A stretch of 64,000 bases of DNA from Paenibacillus phoenicis (GTDB lineage Bacteria > Bacillota > Bacilli > Paenibacillales > Paenibacillaceae). Positions 27,572 to 36,122 of this stretch are shown in pieces. Every line of letters starts with the position of its first letter. The stretch's first letter is position 1. The position numbers were made by a program, and so were the translations under genes. The notes below the pieces were generated by a model. That model was not told the origin of the DNA. It was given only the letters and a program-made list of their open reading frames with translations, and did no database searches. The DNA lies in the NCBI RefSeq assembly GCF_034718895.1, contig NZ_JAYERP010000001.1:3915001-3979000 (forward strand). The letters run 5' to 3'.

Positions 27572-28483
27572 TTAGACCGCCTCCTCTTCATGGTTTCCTG
27601 TAAGCTGCTCAAAAGCTTCATCCAGCCGTCCCTGCTCGATCTGTACGTCATGCACGGGCAGACCGGCGGTAAACAAGGCAGCTAACGCTGCATCTGTATC
27701 ATCCGTTGTCACATGGATACGTCCGTCTTTGTTGTAGCATTCCGCGACAGGGGAGAGCGCCAGCAGCCGGCTCCGCAGTTCTGGGCCGTCGCCGTCGGCA
27801 AGGAAGGAAATCGAACGTTTGACAATACGCGATTTGATCGCTTCGGGCGTGCCGTCGGCGACCAAGGATCCCCGGTTAAACAGCAGGATCCGATCAGCGA
27901 TATCGTCGGCTTCCTGCAGGTAATGCGTCGTGAAGACGATCGTCTTCCCTTGCGCGGCCAACTTGCGGATGCTGTCCCAGAAGCGGCGGCGCGCCGTGAT
28001 GTCCAGCCCCACTGTGGGCTCATCAAAGAAGACCAGTTCAGGGTTCCCCGCCAAAGCAAGGGCAAAGCTAAGGCTGCGCTTCTGCCCGCCGGACAGCTTC
28101 TCGGCATATCGGTTCAGATCGCCATCTCCAAGCCCGGTCAAACGGACCAATTCGTCCATCGTCATCGGGTTCGGGTAGTAGCTGCGAATGAGCTCAAGTA
28201 TCTCGCGCACCTTCAGCCGATCCATCACGCTGACCTCTTGCAGCATCGCACCGGTCCGCTCACGGACTGAGCGGTCTTTGGGCGGCTTCCCGAACAGCTT
28301 GACCGTTCCGGTTGTTGGCTCCAGCAAGCCGAGCAGCATGGAGACTGCCGTTGTCTTCCCGGCTCCGTTAGGCCCAAGAATGGCGGTGATGGTGCCTTTG
28401 AAAATGGAGAAAGATAGATGATCTGCCGCTTTTTTATCTTTAAAGCTCTTGCTGACGTCCTTCATTTCAATAATAGGTTCCAC
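27572..28483 (-). CDS. ABC exporter ATP-binding protein (YvfR-like)
   Basis: The 303-aa ATPase has Walker A GPNGAGKTTAVSML near residue 36, signature LSGGQKRSL, Walker B LVFFDEPTVGLD and the H-loop TTHYLQEADD. The ~80 residues after the H-loop match exporters of the CcmA/DrrA class. It is the first gene of the four-gene minus-strand operon. Confidence 0.92.
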   Translation of the reverse strand: MEPIIEMKDVSKSFKDKKAADHLSFSIFKGTITAILGPNGAGKTTAVSMLLGLLEPTTGTVKLFGKPPKDRSVRERTGAMLQEVSVMDRLKVREILELIRSYYPNPMTMDELVRLTGLGDGDLNRYAEKLSGGQKRSLSFALALAGNPELVFFDEPTVGLDITARRRFWDSIRKLAAQGKTIVFTTHYLQEADDIADRILLFNRGSLVADGTPEAIKSRIVKRSISFLADGDGPELRSRLLALSPVAECYNKDGRIHVTTDDTDAALAALFTAGLPVHDVQIEQGRLDEAFEQLTGNHEEEAV

Positions 28484-28578
28484 GAAAGCTTCGCCTCCTC
28501 TAAAGGGTTTCGCCTTGGTTATTTCTCCCTCGGTTAACTTAAGCTTAAAGGAACTGCGGCCCCTCCGTTAGTAAGGAC

Positions 28579-28606
28579 TGTCATGACATCGAGATGACAA
28601 TTGTCA
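28579..28606. promoter_or_regulatory. Two palindromes upstream of the YvfRSTU-like operon
   Basis: TGTCATGACA (28579-28588) and TGACAATTGTCA (28595-28606) are perfect palindromes sharing TGTCA/TGACA half-sites, with centres 17 bp apart. They lie about 100 bp before the ATPase gene. NarL-type regulators bind such inverted repeats, so autoregulation by the encoded regulator is the simplest reading. Confidence 0.5.
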
Positions 28607-28669
28607 CCTGAAGTGAGTCTGAAAAAGCCCCTCCATCTCAAGACCCAAAAATAGTTGAACTTTTCCCAA

Positions 28670-28679
28670 TAAGCGCTTA
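28670..28679. promoter_or_regulatory. LacI-family-like operator TAAGCGCTTA
   Basis: This perfect 10-bp palindrome with a CG-type centre lies 83-92 bp before the sugar-binding protein gene. The core resembles sites of LacI/CcpA-type regulators. No dedicated regulator gene is adjacent. Confidence 0.4.
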
Positions 28680-28710
28680 CTTATGGAGAACAAAAAGATG
28701 TATTAAAATG

Positions 28711-28724
28711 TGAATGCGGTTACA
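28711..28724 (+). promoter_or_regulatory. cre-like site before the sugar-binding protein gene
   Basis: TGAATGCGGTTACA matches the catabolite-responsive element consensus TGWAANCGNTNWCA at all but position 5. It lies 38-51 bp before the ATG, so CcpA could repress the importer when preferred sugars are present. Confidence 0.6.
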
Positions 28725-28761
28725 AAATACCGAGAAGAGTAAACAAAAGGGGAGGCAAAGC

Positions 28762-30168
28762 ATGAAACGCATGAAACGTATGAAACACCTGTTGATCGGG
28801 ATCTCCGCCTTGCTGGTGATGACGACAGCCCTCACGGCTTGCGGAGGCAATTCCAAGAATGAGTCGTCCTCGAACACGACTCCTACGGAAACGAATTCTT
28901 CCGCAGGTACGGGTTCTACTGGTGAAAAAGTAACCATCAACCTGTGGAGCTTCACGGATGAAATTCCAAACATGACTACAAAATATTTGGAAACGCATCC
29001 AGACGCAAACGTAGAGTTCAAAACGACGGTTATCGCTACAACCGATGGCGCTTACCAGCCTGCGCTTGACCAAGCTCTTGCCGGCGGCGGCAAAGACGCA
29101 CCAGACATTTATGCTGCTGAAGCAGCGTTCGTTCTGAAATATACGCAAGGCGACGCTTCCGGGTATGCAGCGAACTATGCTGACCTGGGCTTGACCGATC
29201 AAATGGTTAAAGATGCTGGCATCGCTCAATACTCTGTAGATATCGGTAGTAAAGACGGCGAGCTGAAAGGCCTTGGCTACCAAGCAACTGGCGGCGCTTT
29301 CATCTATCGTCGTTCGATCGCGAAAGACGTATTCGGAACTGACGACCCGGCTGCAATCAAAAACGAAGTAGGTCCTGGCTGGAATAAGTTTTTCGAAGCA
29401 GCTGAGAAGCTGAAAGCGAAAGGCTATGGTATCGTATCCGGCGACGGTGATATCTGGCACGCAATCGAAAACAGCTCGGACAAAGGCTGGATTGTTGACG
29501 GCAAACTGCACATCGATCCGAAGCGTGAAGAGTTCTTGGATCTCTCCAAGAAGTTGAAAGACAACGGTTACCACAACGATACGCAAGACTGGACGGAAGC
29601 TTGGTATGCTGACATGTCTGGCTCCGGCGCTCAACCGATCTTCGGGTTCTTTGGTCCGGCTTGGTTGATCAACTATGTCATGAACGGTCAAGTTAAAGAT
29701 ACAAACGGTGATTGGGCTGTAACTGAATCTCCAACAGGGTTCTTCTGGGGCGGTACTTGGCTCTTGGCTAACAAAGACGTAACGAAAGACGAAGCGAAGA
29801 AGAAAGCGGTTGCTGATTTCATTCACTGGGTAACGCTGGATACCTCCGAAACCGGCCTCCAATACTATTGGGCAAACGGTACGATGAAAGAGGGCGAAGC
29901 AGGTACGAAGGATAGCGTAGCTTCCTCCGTGGTGATGGCGAAATCGAACGGTGAAGTTGCAATGCTGGGCGGTCAAAACATGTTTGACATCTTCGTTCCA
30001 GCGAACGAAAATGCTTCCGGTAAGAACTTGACGCAATACGACGAAACGATCAACAAACTGTGGCGCGATCAAGTTCGTGAATACACGGCAGGTAACAAAT
30101 CCCGTGACGATGCGATCAAAACCTTCAAACAACAAGTGAAAGACCAACTTGGCATCGACAGCGAATAA
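28762..30168 (+). CDS. Carbohydrate ABC transporter substrate-binding lipoprotein
   Basis: The 468-aa lipoprotein begins with a basic signal peptide and a lipobox LTAC (Cys27), then a Ser/Thr/Asn-rich linker (residues 28-55) and a family-1 solute-binding fold opening 'KVTINLWSFTDEIPNMTTKY'. It is the binding subunit of a sugar importer; the sugar cannot be told from sequence. ATG 28762 follows ggggagg. A cre-like site lies upstream. A strong hairpin after the stop probably lets it be made in excess of the permeases. Codons are strongly biased, as in highly expressed genes. No ATPase gene is in the operon. Confidence 0.9.
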   Translation: MKRMKRMKHLLIGISALLVMTTALTACGGNSKNESSSNTTPTETNSSAGTGSTGEKVTINLWSFTDEIPNMTTKYLETHPDANVEFKTTVIATTDGAYQPALDQALAGGGKDAPDIYAAEAAFVLKYTQGDASGYAANYADLGLTDQMVKDAGIAQYSVDIGSKDGELKGLGYQATGGAFIYRRSIAKDVFGTDDPAAIKNEVGPGWNKFFEAAEKLKAKGYGIVSGDGDIWHAIENSSDKGWIVDGKLHIDPKREEFLDLSKKLKDNGYHNDTQDWTEAWYADMSGSGAQPIFGFFGPAWLINYVMNGQVKDTNGDWAVTESPTGFFWGGTWLLANKDVTKDEAKKKAVADFIHWVTLDTSETGLQYYWANGTMKEGEAGTKDSVASSVVMAKSNGEVAMLGGQNMFDIFVPANENASGKNLTQYDETINKLWRDQVREYTAGNKSRDDAIKTFKQQVKDQLGIDSE

Positions 30169-30186
30169 GAATACGCAGTAGATGCG

Positions 30187-30214
30187 AAGGGGCGGGGAGT
30201 ATAACCCGCCCCTT
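30187..30214 (+). terminator. Intercistronic hairpin between binding protein and permease genes
   Basis: A perfect 10-bp GC-rich stem (aaggggcggg / cccgcccctt) with an 8-nt loop lies 18 bp after the binding-protein stop, with no long T run. Such hairpins stabilise the upstream mRNA or terminate partially, giving more binding protein than permease. Confidence 0.7.
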
Positions 30215-30238
30215 CATATCCATGAAAGAGGTGAAAGC

Positions 30239-31210
30239 ATGCGCCGCAAAGGTGTCAATTATTCGAGATACGGTTACTATTTTACGTTGCCATTTGTGTT
30301 GGCTTTTTTGGTTTTTTCACTGTATCCGATTCTATATACCGCCGTTATCGGCTTCACTAATTTACAGGGGATCATCCCCAAACCATTGGAAATTCTCGAT
30401 AATCCGTTTCAGAACTTTAAAGATCTGATTCTAGAAAATGCTTCTTTCAAGAAATCTCTCGCGAATACGTTTATCCTCTGGATCGTTAACTTTATTCCGC
30501 AGATAGGTCTTGCGCTGTTGCTGACGGCCTGGTTTACGAATAAACGTCTGAACATTAAAGGCCAGGGCGCGTTTAAGATCCTGCTCTATATGCCGAATAT
30601 TATCACTGCAAGTACGATTGCAGTGCTTTTTAGCTCTCTGTTTGCATATCCGATGGGGCCGGTGAACAGCTTGTTCCAGCTGCTTGGTTGGTCCGATGCT
30701 CCGATCTTCTTCCTGCAGGATAAGACGACCGCACGTGGGATCGTTTCCTTCATTCAATTCTGGATGTGGTACGGGAACACCATGATTATTTTGATTGCAG
30801 GTGTAATGGGGATCAATCCGTCGATCTTCGAGTCCGCTGCGATTGACGGAGCCAACGGCTGGCAGACCTTCTTCAAGATTACACTGCCAAGTCTGCGCAC
30901 CATCATGTTATATACATTAATTACGTCGATGATCGGCGGTCTGACGATGTTCGATATTCCGCAGCTGTTCCTTCAAGGCGGACCGGACGACGCAACGCTG
31001 ACCACCTCGATGTTTATCTACGGGCAAGCGTTTAAAGGAAGTTATATGTATAACCGTGCGGCAGCCGCAAGTATGATTCTGTTCGTTATTGCTGCCGTGT
31101 TGTCCGCCATCCTGTTCTATCTGATGCGTGACCGGGATGCGGCGAAATTAAATAAAGCGATCAAAGAACAAAGAAAAGCAGAGCGTGCAGCAATGAAAGG
31201 GGAGGTGTAA
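30239..31210 (+). CDS. Sugar ABC transporter permease (MalF/UgpA type)
   Basis: The 323-aa protein has six membrane helices and the EAA loop 'ESAAIDGANGWQTFFKITLP' that docks onto the ATPase. ATG 30239 has gaggtg upstream; an in-frame ATG at 30182 lies before the intercistronic hairpin and is unlikely. It is 3 bp before the second permease gene. Its ATPase is probably the lone UgpC-type protein at 3.4 kb. Confidence 0.92.
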   Translation: MRRKGVNYSRYGYYFTLPFVLAFLVFSLYPILYTAVIGFTNLQGIIPKPLEILDNPFQNFKDLILENASFKKSLANTFILWIVNFIPQIGLALLLTAWFTNKRLNIKGQGAFKILLYMPNIITASTIAVLFSSLFAYPMGPVNSLFQLLGWSDAPIFFLQDKTTARGIVSFIQFWMWYGNTMIILIAGVMGINPSIFESAAIDGANGWQTFFKITLPSLRTIMLYTLITSMIGGLTMFDIPQLFLQGGPDDATLTTSMFIYGQAFKGSYMYNRAAAASMILFVIAAVLSAILFYLMRDRDAAKLNKAIKEQRKAERAAMKGEV

Positions 31211-31213
31211 GCC

Positions 31214-32068
31214 ATGGAAAAAATTAAAGAAGGCAGTGCGGTCGCCCTCCGAATTAATCGGACGATTGTATATGTCGTATGTATTTTGCTGGCACTCCTC
31301 AGTATCCTTCCATTCTGGATCATGTTCGTGAACGCTACGCGTTCGACGGCGGAAATTCAAGCGGGCCTCTCGTTGCTTCCATCCACTCATATGATGAGCA
31401 ACCTGAAGGTGCTGCTGGACAAGAGCTTTGATCCGGTTCGAGGGTTCATAAACTCGTTTATTATCTCGGGATCGGCTACCTTGTTGACGGTTTATTTCTC
31501 GTCCCTGACGGCCTATGGTCTGGTCGCTTATAACTGGAAGTTGCGGCAGCCGTTCTTTACCTTTATTATGGCGGTGATGCTGATTCCGGCTCAAGCCAGC
31601 TCGATTGGTTTCTATCAATTTATGTACAAAATTCATTGGACCAACAACCTGTTGCCTTTGATTTTGCCAGCCATCGCGGCTCCAGCGGTTGTGTTCTTCA
31701 TGCGCCAGTACCTGCTGGGTACTCTCTCGCTTGAGATTGTTGAAGCGGCGCGTGTCGACGGCTCCGGCGAATTTAAGACGTTTAACCGGATCATTCTGCC
31801 GCTGATGATGCCGGCGATTGCGACGCAAGCGATTTTTGCCTTTGTCGCGAACTGGAATAACCTGTTTATGCCGCTCATTTTGTTGACAGATAAGAGTAAA
31901 TATACGATGCCGATTATGGTCAGCTTGCTGCGCGGCGATATTTACAAGACGGAATTCGGTTCAATTTACATGGGTCTGGCTTTGACGGCGTTGCCTCTGT
32001 TTATCGTCTACTTCTTGCTGTCCCGGTATATTATTGCCGGCGTAGCGTTGGGCGGCGTCAAAGAATAA
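31214..32068 (+). CDS. Sugar ABC transporter permease (MalG/UgpE type)
   Basis: The 284-aa protein has six membrane helices, with the EAA loop 'VEAARVDGSGEFKTFNRIILP' near residue 180 and the typical end 'SRYIIAGVALGGVKE'. It is the last gene of the importer operon; a long hairpin follows. Confidence 0.92.
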   Translation: MEKIKEGSAVALRINRTIVYVVCILLALLSILPFWIMFVNATRSTAEIQAGLSLLPSTHMMSNLKVLLDKSFDPVRGFINSFIISGSATLLTVYFSSLTAYGLVAYNWKLRQPFFTFIMAVMLIPAQASSIGFYQFMYKIHWTNNLLPLILPAIAAPAVVFFMRQYLLGTLSLEIVEAARVDGSGEFKTFNRIILPLMMPAIATQAIFAFVANWNNLFMPLILLTDKSKYTMPIMVSLLRGDIYKTEFGSIYMGLALTALPLFIVYFLLSRYIIAGVALGGVKE

Positions 32069-32133
32069 TCGGGCATTTCACTTGCCTTGCTTGAAAGCCA
32101 AATGAATGATGAATAACCTCCCCATAAAATAAG

Positions 32134-32194
32134 AAGGCCTGTAGAGGGTTAGGATGGGCAACATGCTCATCCAGCTCATCTACAGGCCTTTCGT
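32134..32194. terminator. Long terminator hairpin between convergent operons
   Basis: The outer stem aaggcctgtaga / tctacaggcctt holds an inner stem ggatgggca / tgctcatcc. It lies between the sugar permease gene and the convergent exporter permease gene and may serve both. Confidence 0.75.
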
Positions 32195-32230
32195 CATTTA
32201 CAGGGGCAGAACGGCTGCGGGGCGATTGTA

Positions 32231-32971
32231 TTAGACCGCTTTGCGGCGGAAGTACAGCATGCCGGCGATCAGGAACAACAGGAAGATGCCGAGGACCGTG
32301 ATGAACAGGCTCTCGTACGGCAGATTAAAGGCACCGTAGTTCGCTTGTCCGCGCGGCATCATGGCCAGCAGCGGCTGTGCCCAAGGATAGAAAGGGCCGA
32401 TCTTGGCCGAATTGATGATCAGCAGGTTCGGAATCGTCAGCGATACGTTCACCGCAAGCGGAGCTGCAAAACTGGACCACACCAGGGAGACGCCCAGCTG
32501 TAAGGCAACCAGCGGCATACAGGCAATCCAGCCTCCGATGAGGCTCGTTGCGATCATCCCCCATGGCAAGGGGCCAGCGATCCCTTGGACTTGGTCTACA
32601 ATCAGCAGCGCGGCTAGAAAGAGCAGCTGGGATGCCGCCAACAAGACGGCAACGACAGTGAACTTGGCCAGATAAACGGCGCTCCGTGAGACGGGAAGCA
32701 CCAACAGCTGCTTCCAACCGCCGCCGGTGTGCTCGTAACGGCAGAGGAACGACGGAAATAAGCCGGACATGATCGGCAGAAACAATAGCGCGTGCAGCAT
32801 CGACATGGCGCTGATCAGGAGCGGCCAGACTTCCGCATTGGCTCCTTTCGGCAGATTGACCAAGGCGCCGATCAAGGCAGACAGGGCCGGGCTGACCAGC
32901 AGGATGAGCCAGAGGCGCGAGCGCGCCATTTTTAGCCGTTCTGCGGCCAAGACGTTCAGGAACGTCTTCAT
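32231..32971 (-). CDS. ABC-2 permease of bacitracin/lantibiotic-type exporter, second subunit
   Basis: The 246-aa protein has about six membrane helices and opens 'FLNVLAAERLKMARSRLWLI', as in lantibiotic-immunity permeases (MutG/EpiG-like). ATG 32971 overlaps the previous gene's stop region (TAATATG). It shares the motif 'WKQLLVLPVSRSAVYLAKF' with its neighbour (WKQLLALPISRTAVYCAKF), so the two permeases arose by duplication. Its subfamily is tentative. Confidence 0.83.
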   Translation of the reverse strand: MKTFLNVLAAERLKMARSRLWLILLVSPALSALIGALVNLPKGANAEVWPLLISAMSMLHALLFLPIMSGLFPSFLCRYEHTGGGWKQLLVLPVSRSAVYLAKFTVVAVLLAASQLLFLAALLIVDQVQGIAGPLPWGMIATSLIGGWIACMPLVALQLGVSLVWSSFAAPLAVNVSLTIPNLLIINSAKIGPFYPWAQPLLAMMPRGQANYGAFNLPYESLFITVLGIFLLFLIAGMLYFRRKAV

Positions 32972-32972
32972 A

Positions 32973-33689
32973 TTAATCCACGTCCTTTCGGTTGAAATGA
33001 ACAAGTCCGGTCAGCAGGATTCCTGCGCCGCAGGCAAGCCCGGCTGCGACAAACCATTCGCGGTGCGGGCCTTCGAACCCGAACACCGGCCAGTTCAGCG
33101 GAAACCACTCGGACAGGTTCAATGTAAACGGCGAAAGGATCGAAATCGTGACGCCAAGGGATACCGGCAACGACTGGTTCCGATAGGTGAGCGAAAGCCA
33201 GAGCTGGAGGGCCAGCAGCGGCAACGCGGCAAAAAACGGATAAAATCCAAGGCGCGCCAAATCCACGTAAGGGATGGACCCGGCCTCAAAACCGAGAGCT
33301 ATACCAAGAATTACGGTCGCGACCGATAGCAGCACGCAGGAAACGGACAGCAGCAGGAAGCACAACAGAAATTTAGCACAATACACGGCGGTCCGTGAGA
33401 TCGGCAGCGCCAGCAGTTGCTTCCAGGAACTAAGCTGATGCTCGACGTTCGCCACTAGCGAGCTTACTAGGGTGCATCCCAGATATATGGCCATCGGCAC
33501 GAAGAAGGAAATGTTCTGCAGCAGGCCTCCCCACGGGTTATCGGCATATTGCTTGATCATCCAGTCGAAGCGCAGCCCGTAATTGAGCGCCTGCATGGCG
33601 ACCAACCCGAGCGGAGCAAGAAAGATCAGGAACCAGATGCCTTTGCGCCGGATCTTCAGGAAGTCGGCCGAGAGGGAGCGTAACATCAT
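32973..33689 (-). CDS. ABC-2 permease of bacitracin/lantibiotic-type exporter, first subunit
   Basis: The 238-aa protein has six hydrophobic segments and the conserved 'LSSWKQLLALPISRTAVYCA' loop seen in MutE/EpiE-type permeases. It overlaps the ATPase gene by 4 nt (ATGA), so expression is coupled. With the second permease and the ATPase it should form one exporter complex, probably for removal of a peptide antibiotic from the membrane. Confidence 0.83.
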   Translation of the reverse strand: MMLRSLSADFLKIRRKGIWFLIFLAPLGLVAMQALNYGLRFDWMIKQYADNPWGGLLQNISFFVPMAIYLGCTLVSSLVANVEHQLSSWKQLLALPISRTAVYCAKFLLCFLLLSVSCVLLSVATVILGIALGFEAGSIPYVDLARLGFYPFFAALPLLALQLWLSLTYRNQSLPVSLGVTISILSPFTLNLSEWFPLNWPVFGFEGPHREWFVAAGLACGAGILLTGLVHFNRKDVD

Positions 33690-34600
33690 ACCGCGGCCCC
33701 CTCCCCGATTACCTGCATAAAGATGTCCTCCAGCGATTTCTTCTTCTGCTCGACGCGATAAATGGCATGTCCGTTTTCCACCAGCTGTTTGACCAGGCGG
33801 GCGACCTGGGCGTCAGCCATCCCTGGGAACGAGAGAACTCCGCTTTGCAGCTTGCCGATGGCGCCCAGATCACGGGCAATCCAAAGCGCTTCATCCGGCT
33901 CCGAAACAACGAGCTCCATATCGTGAGCTGCGCGGAGCCGCAAATTGTCGATCGTATCCTGGAACACCATCCGGCCTTCGCGGATAATGCCCACTTTGCT
34001 GGCCATCAACTCCATCTCCCCGAGCAGGTGGCTGGATACGAGCACGGTGATGCCGTAACGCTTCGGCATGCTCTTAATTAATTCGCGGATCTCGTGGATC
34101 CCGGACGGGTCCAGCCCGTTGGTTGGTTCGTCCAGGATGAGCAGTTCGGGGTTGCCGAGCAACGACGCGGCGATGCCCAGACGCTGCTTCATCCCGAGGG
34201 AGAAGCCCTTCACCGGCCGGCGTGCGTCGCTGGTCAGCGAGACGATGTCCAGCACCTCGTCGATGCGCGATTTCGGCACCTGCAAGATGCGGCGGATGGC
34301 CTCTAAGTTGTCGATGGCGCTCAAATGTCCGTAATAAGACGGGGATTCGACCAGCGAGCCGATACGGCGCAGGATTGCCAGCTTATCGCGGTGCAGCTCG
34401 CGGCCGAAGATGCGAATCGTACCCGAAGTCGGCTGGATTAAGCCCAGCAGCATGCGGATCGTCGTCGTCTTCCCTGCACCATTAGGTCCGAGGAACCCGT
34501 AGATGTCCCCCTTCGCGATCTCCAGGTTTAAGTGGTCCACTGCGTAGCGGCCGCGGTATGTTTTCGTTAAACCTTCCGTTTGAATGATCATTTCATTCAC
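33686..34600 (-). CDS. ABC exporter ATP-binding protein, BcrA type
   Basis: The 304-aa ATPase has Walker A GPNGAGKTTTIRMLLGL near residue 39 and the BcrA-type signature 'GFSLGMKQRLGIAASLLGNP', in which LGMKQR replaces the usual LSGGQ. Walker B is LLILDEPTNGLDP. This class serves bacitracin and lantibiotic exporters (BcrA, LanF). It starts at GTG 34600 with gaggtgat upstream. Upstream lies a direct repeat that the adjacent OmpR-type regulator could bind. Confidence 0.9.
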   Translation of the reverse strand: MNEMIIQTEGLTKTYRGRYAVDHLNLEIAKGDIYGFLGPNGAGKTTTIRMLLGLIQPTSGTIRIFGRELHRDKLAILRRIGSLVESPSYYGHLSAIDNLEAIRRILQVPKSRIDEVLDIVSLTSDARRPVKGFSLGMKQRLGIAASLLGNPELLILDEPTNGLDPSGIHEIRELIKSMPKRYGITVLVSSHLLGEMELMASKVGIIREGRMVFQDTIDNLRLRAAHDMELVVSEPDEALWIARDLGAIGKLQSGVLSFPGMADAQVARLVKQLVENGHAIYRVEQKKKSLEDIFMQVIGEGAAV

Positions 34601-34619
34601 GAATTATCACCTCGTCATG

Positions 34620-34674
34620 ATCATATCGCCCGGAGGTTAAAGGCAAAGACAGGAGAAGTTTAAGATTCGTTTAA
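34620..34674 (-). promoter_or_regulatory. Candidate regulator-activated promoter of the BcrA-type exporter
   Basis: On the minus strand, TTAAAC repeats with an 11-nt step (plus-strand GTTTAAGATTCGTTTAA, 34658-34674), the usual form of an OmpR-family binding site. A TATGAT -10 box lies at 34625-34620 and a weak TTTGCC -35 box 16 nt before it. The start codon is 20 bp further. The regulator encoded at 36119-36799 is the likely binder. Confidence 0.55.
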
Positions 34675-34686
34675 TTTTGGGGCATG

Positions 34687-34713
34687 AAAAAAGGGACTGT
34701 AAACAGTCCCTCG
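34687..34713 (-). terminator. Terminator of the two-component operon
   Basis: On the minus strand the perfect stem agggactgt / acagtccct with a 2-nt centre is followed by T6, just after the histidine kinase stop. Confidence 0.9.
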
Positions 34714-34724
34714 CCTCATCTCAA

Positions 34725-36122
34725 TTACAATAGCGCCATTGGATAAATATAAACTTTCGTTCCAGCTTCGCTCGATACGGTGGCCCGTGCGAGACCCATT
34801 TCCCGCAGCAGCAGGTCGACGATTTGCAGGCCAAGCCCCGCGCCTCCGCTAGCGGAAACCGACTCCATTCCAGGGCCGTGGTCGCTGATCGTGAGAGCCG
34901 TGGTGCCTTCGTATTGCTCTACCGCAATCCCGGCATAACGGCCCGATCCAGCATGGCGGACCAGGTTCTGGAACAAGTTATCGAGTACGCGGCGGAACCC
35001 TTGGGCGTCAACGTTCCAGTAGATCGGCTGCTCCGGCAGCTCAATATCGGCCGTAATCCCGTTCTTCTCCCAGACGGGGTACCAGGCGGCCGCGCTTTCC
35101 CGCACGATCCGCAGGATATCCAGCCGCTCCAAAGACATGGCATACCGTCCGCTGGAGAGCAGGTTATACGATAATAGATGATCCATCAGTCCGGATAAAT
35201 CGCTGATTTTCGTCTCCATCAAAGCCAGGGACTGTCGTCCCTGTTCGGATAGGGGTTCCTGACGGAGCGAATACAGATGGCTGCCCAGCACGGTTAACGG
35301 CGTCCGCAGGTCATGGGATAGGTGGCTGATCAGGCTCTTGCGCAGCTCCTCTTCCTCGCGCTCCCGCTGGCGGCTGTCCTTCAGTGCGAACACCATATGG
35401 TTAAAAGCAAGCTCCAATCGGCCAATTTCGTCCGGGCGTCCTTCTTCGATGGGAGACGGCAGCCCGTCGGGACCCGGGCGGGTCATGCCGGCTTCCAGGC
35501 GCAGCAGCCGCTTGCGGATATCGCTAAAGAACAGATAGGAGAGCAGGACGAACGCCCCCAGCAGAATCGCTAGAAACACCCCGTAAAAACGAATGTCACT
35601 AAGCTGTTCCCCTTTTTGAATCACCATAAATTTACGCGGAAGCTCCAACACCATGAAGCCTTGCTTGGCTTGTTCGTCCCCGCCAATAAAAGCGACAACC
35701 GTAAAAGGGTCGGCGTCCACACGTTGCTTCATGAAGGCGATAGTATCCTCCAAGGACCACTGCTGGGGCACCGACTCTTGCTCCGGCAGCTGCAGGCGGG
35801 TTTGGCCAGCCGTGTCGACCCAATACAGCGCGGCATCAGGATACAGCAGCTTCATCTCTCTGAGCTTCGCATCGATGGCATCGGCTTGAGCTCCCTTCAA
35901 CTCAGCAGCAGCTTGATGCCAAGCGGTCTCAATCTCCTGTCCGGTACCGTAAGGACGGCTCTCGTGCACATAATGGCCAGGGTTTAGGAGGACATTCACC
36001 CCCCAGGCTGCAATAAAGCTGACTGGAATCAGGACAGGGATAAACACGAAGGCGATCCCCAAGATCAAGACGTATCTCGTCAACAGGGATTTACGGAACT
36101 TGCGCACCGGACGAAGTCTCAT
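34725..36122 (-). CDS. Sensor histidine kinase with large extracellular domain
   Basis: The 465-aa kinase has a first membrane helix near residues 16-40, an extracellular domain of about 135 residues, a second helix near 180-200, a HAMP region, the phosphoacceptor His270 in 'LISHLSHDLRTPLTVLGSH', N box 'VLDNLFQNLVRHA' and G boxes 'DHGPGM' and 'GAGLGLQIV'. The large sensor domain sets it apart from BceS-type kinases that lack one. It overlaps the regulator gene by 4 nt. Confidence 0.91.
   Translation of the reverse strand: MRLRPVRKFRKSLLTRYVLILGIAFVFIPVLIPVSFIAAWGVNVLLNPGHYVHESRPYGTGQEIETAWHQAAAELKGAQADAIDAKLREMKLLYPDAALYWVDTAGQTRLQLPEQESVPQQWSLEDTIAFMKQRVDADPFTVVAFIGGDEQAKQGFMVLELPRKFMVIQKGEQLSDIRFYGVFLAILLGAFVLLSYLFFSDIRKRLLRLEAGMTRPGPDGLPSPIEEGRPDEIGRLELAFNHMVFALKDSRQREREEEELRKSLISHLSHDLRTPLTVLGSHLYSLRQEPLSEQGRQSLALMETKISDLSGLMDHLLSYNLLSSGRYAMSLERLDILRIVRESAAAWYPVWEKNGITADIELPEQPIYWNVDAQGFRRVLDNLFQNLVRHAGSGRYAGIAVEQYEGTTALTISDHGPGMESVSASGGAGLGLQIVDLLLREMGLARATVSSEAGTKVYIYPMALL

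Noticed and set aside
28720-30147. Long minus-strand open frame of 475 codons opposite the sugar-binding protein gene
   Set aside because: It is the antisense shadow of a strongly codon-biased gene. The plus strand has signal peptide, lipobox and ribosome site; the minus frame has none.
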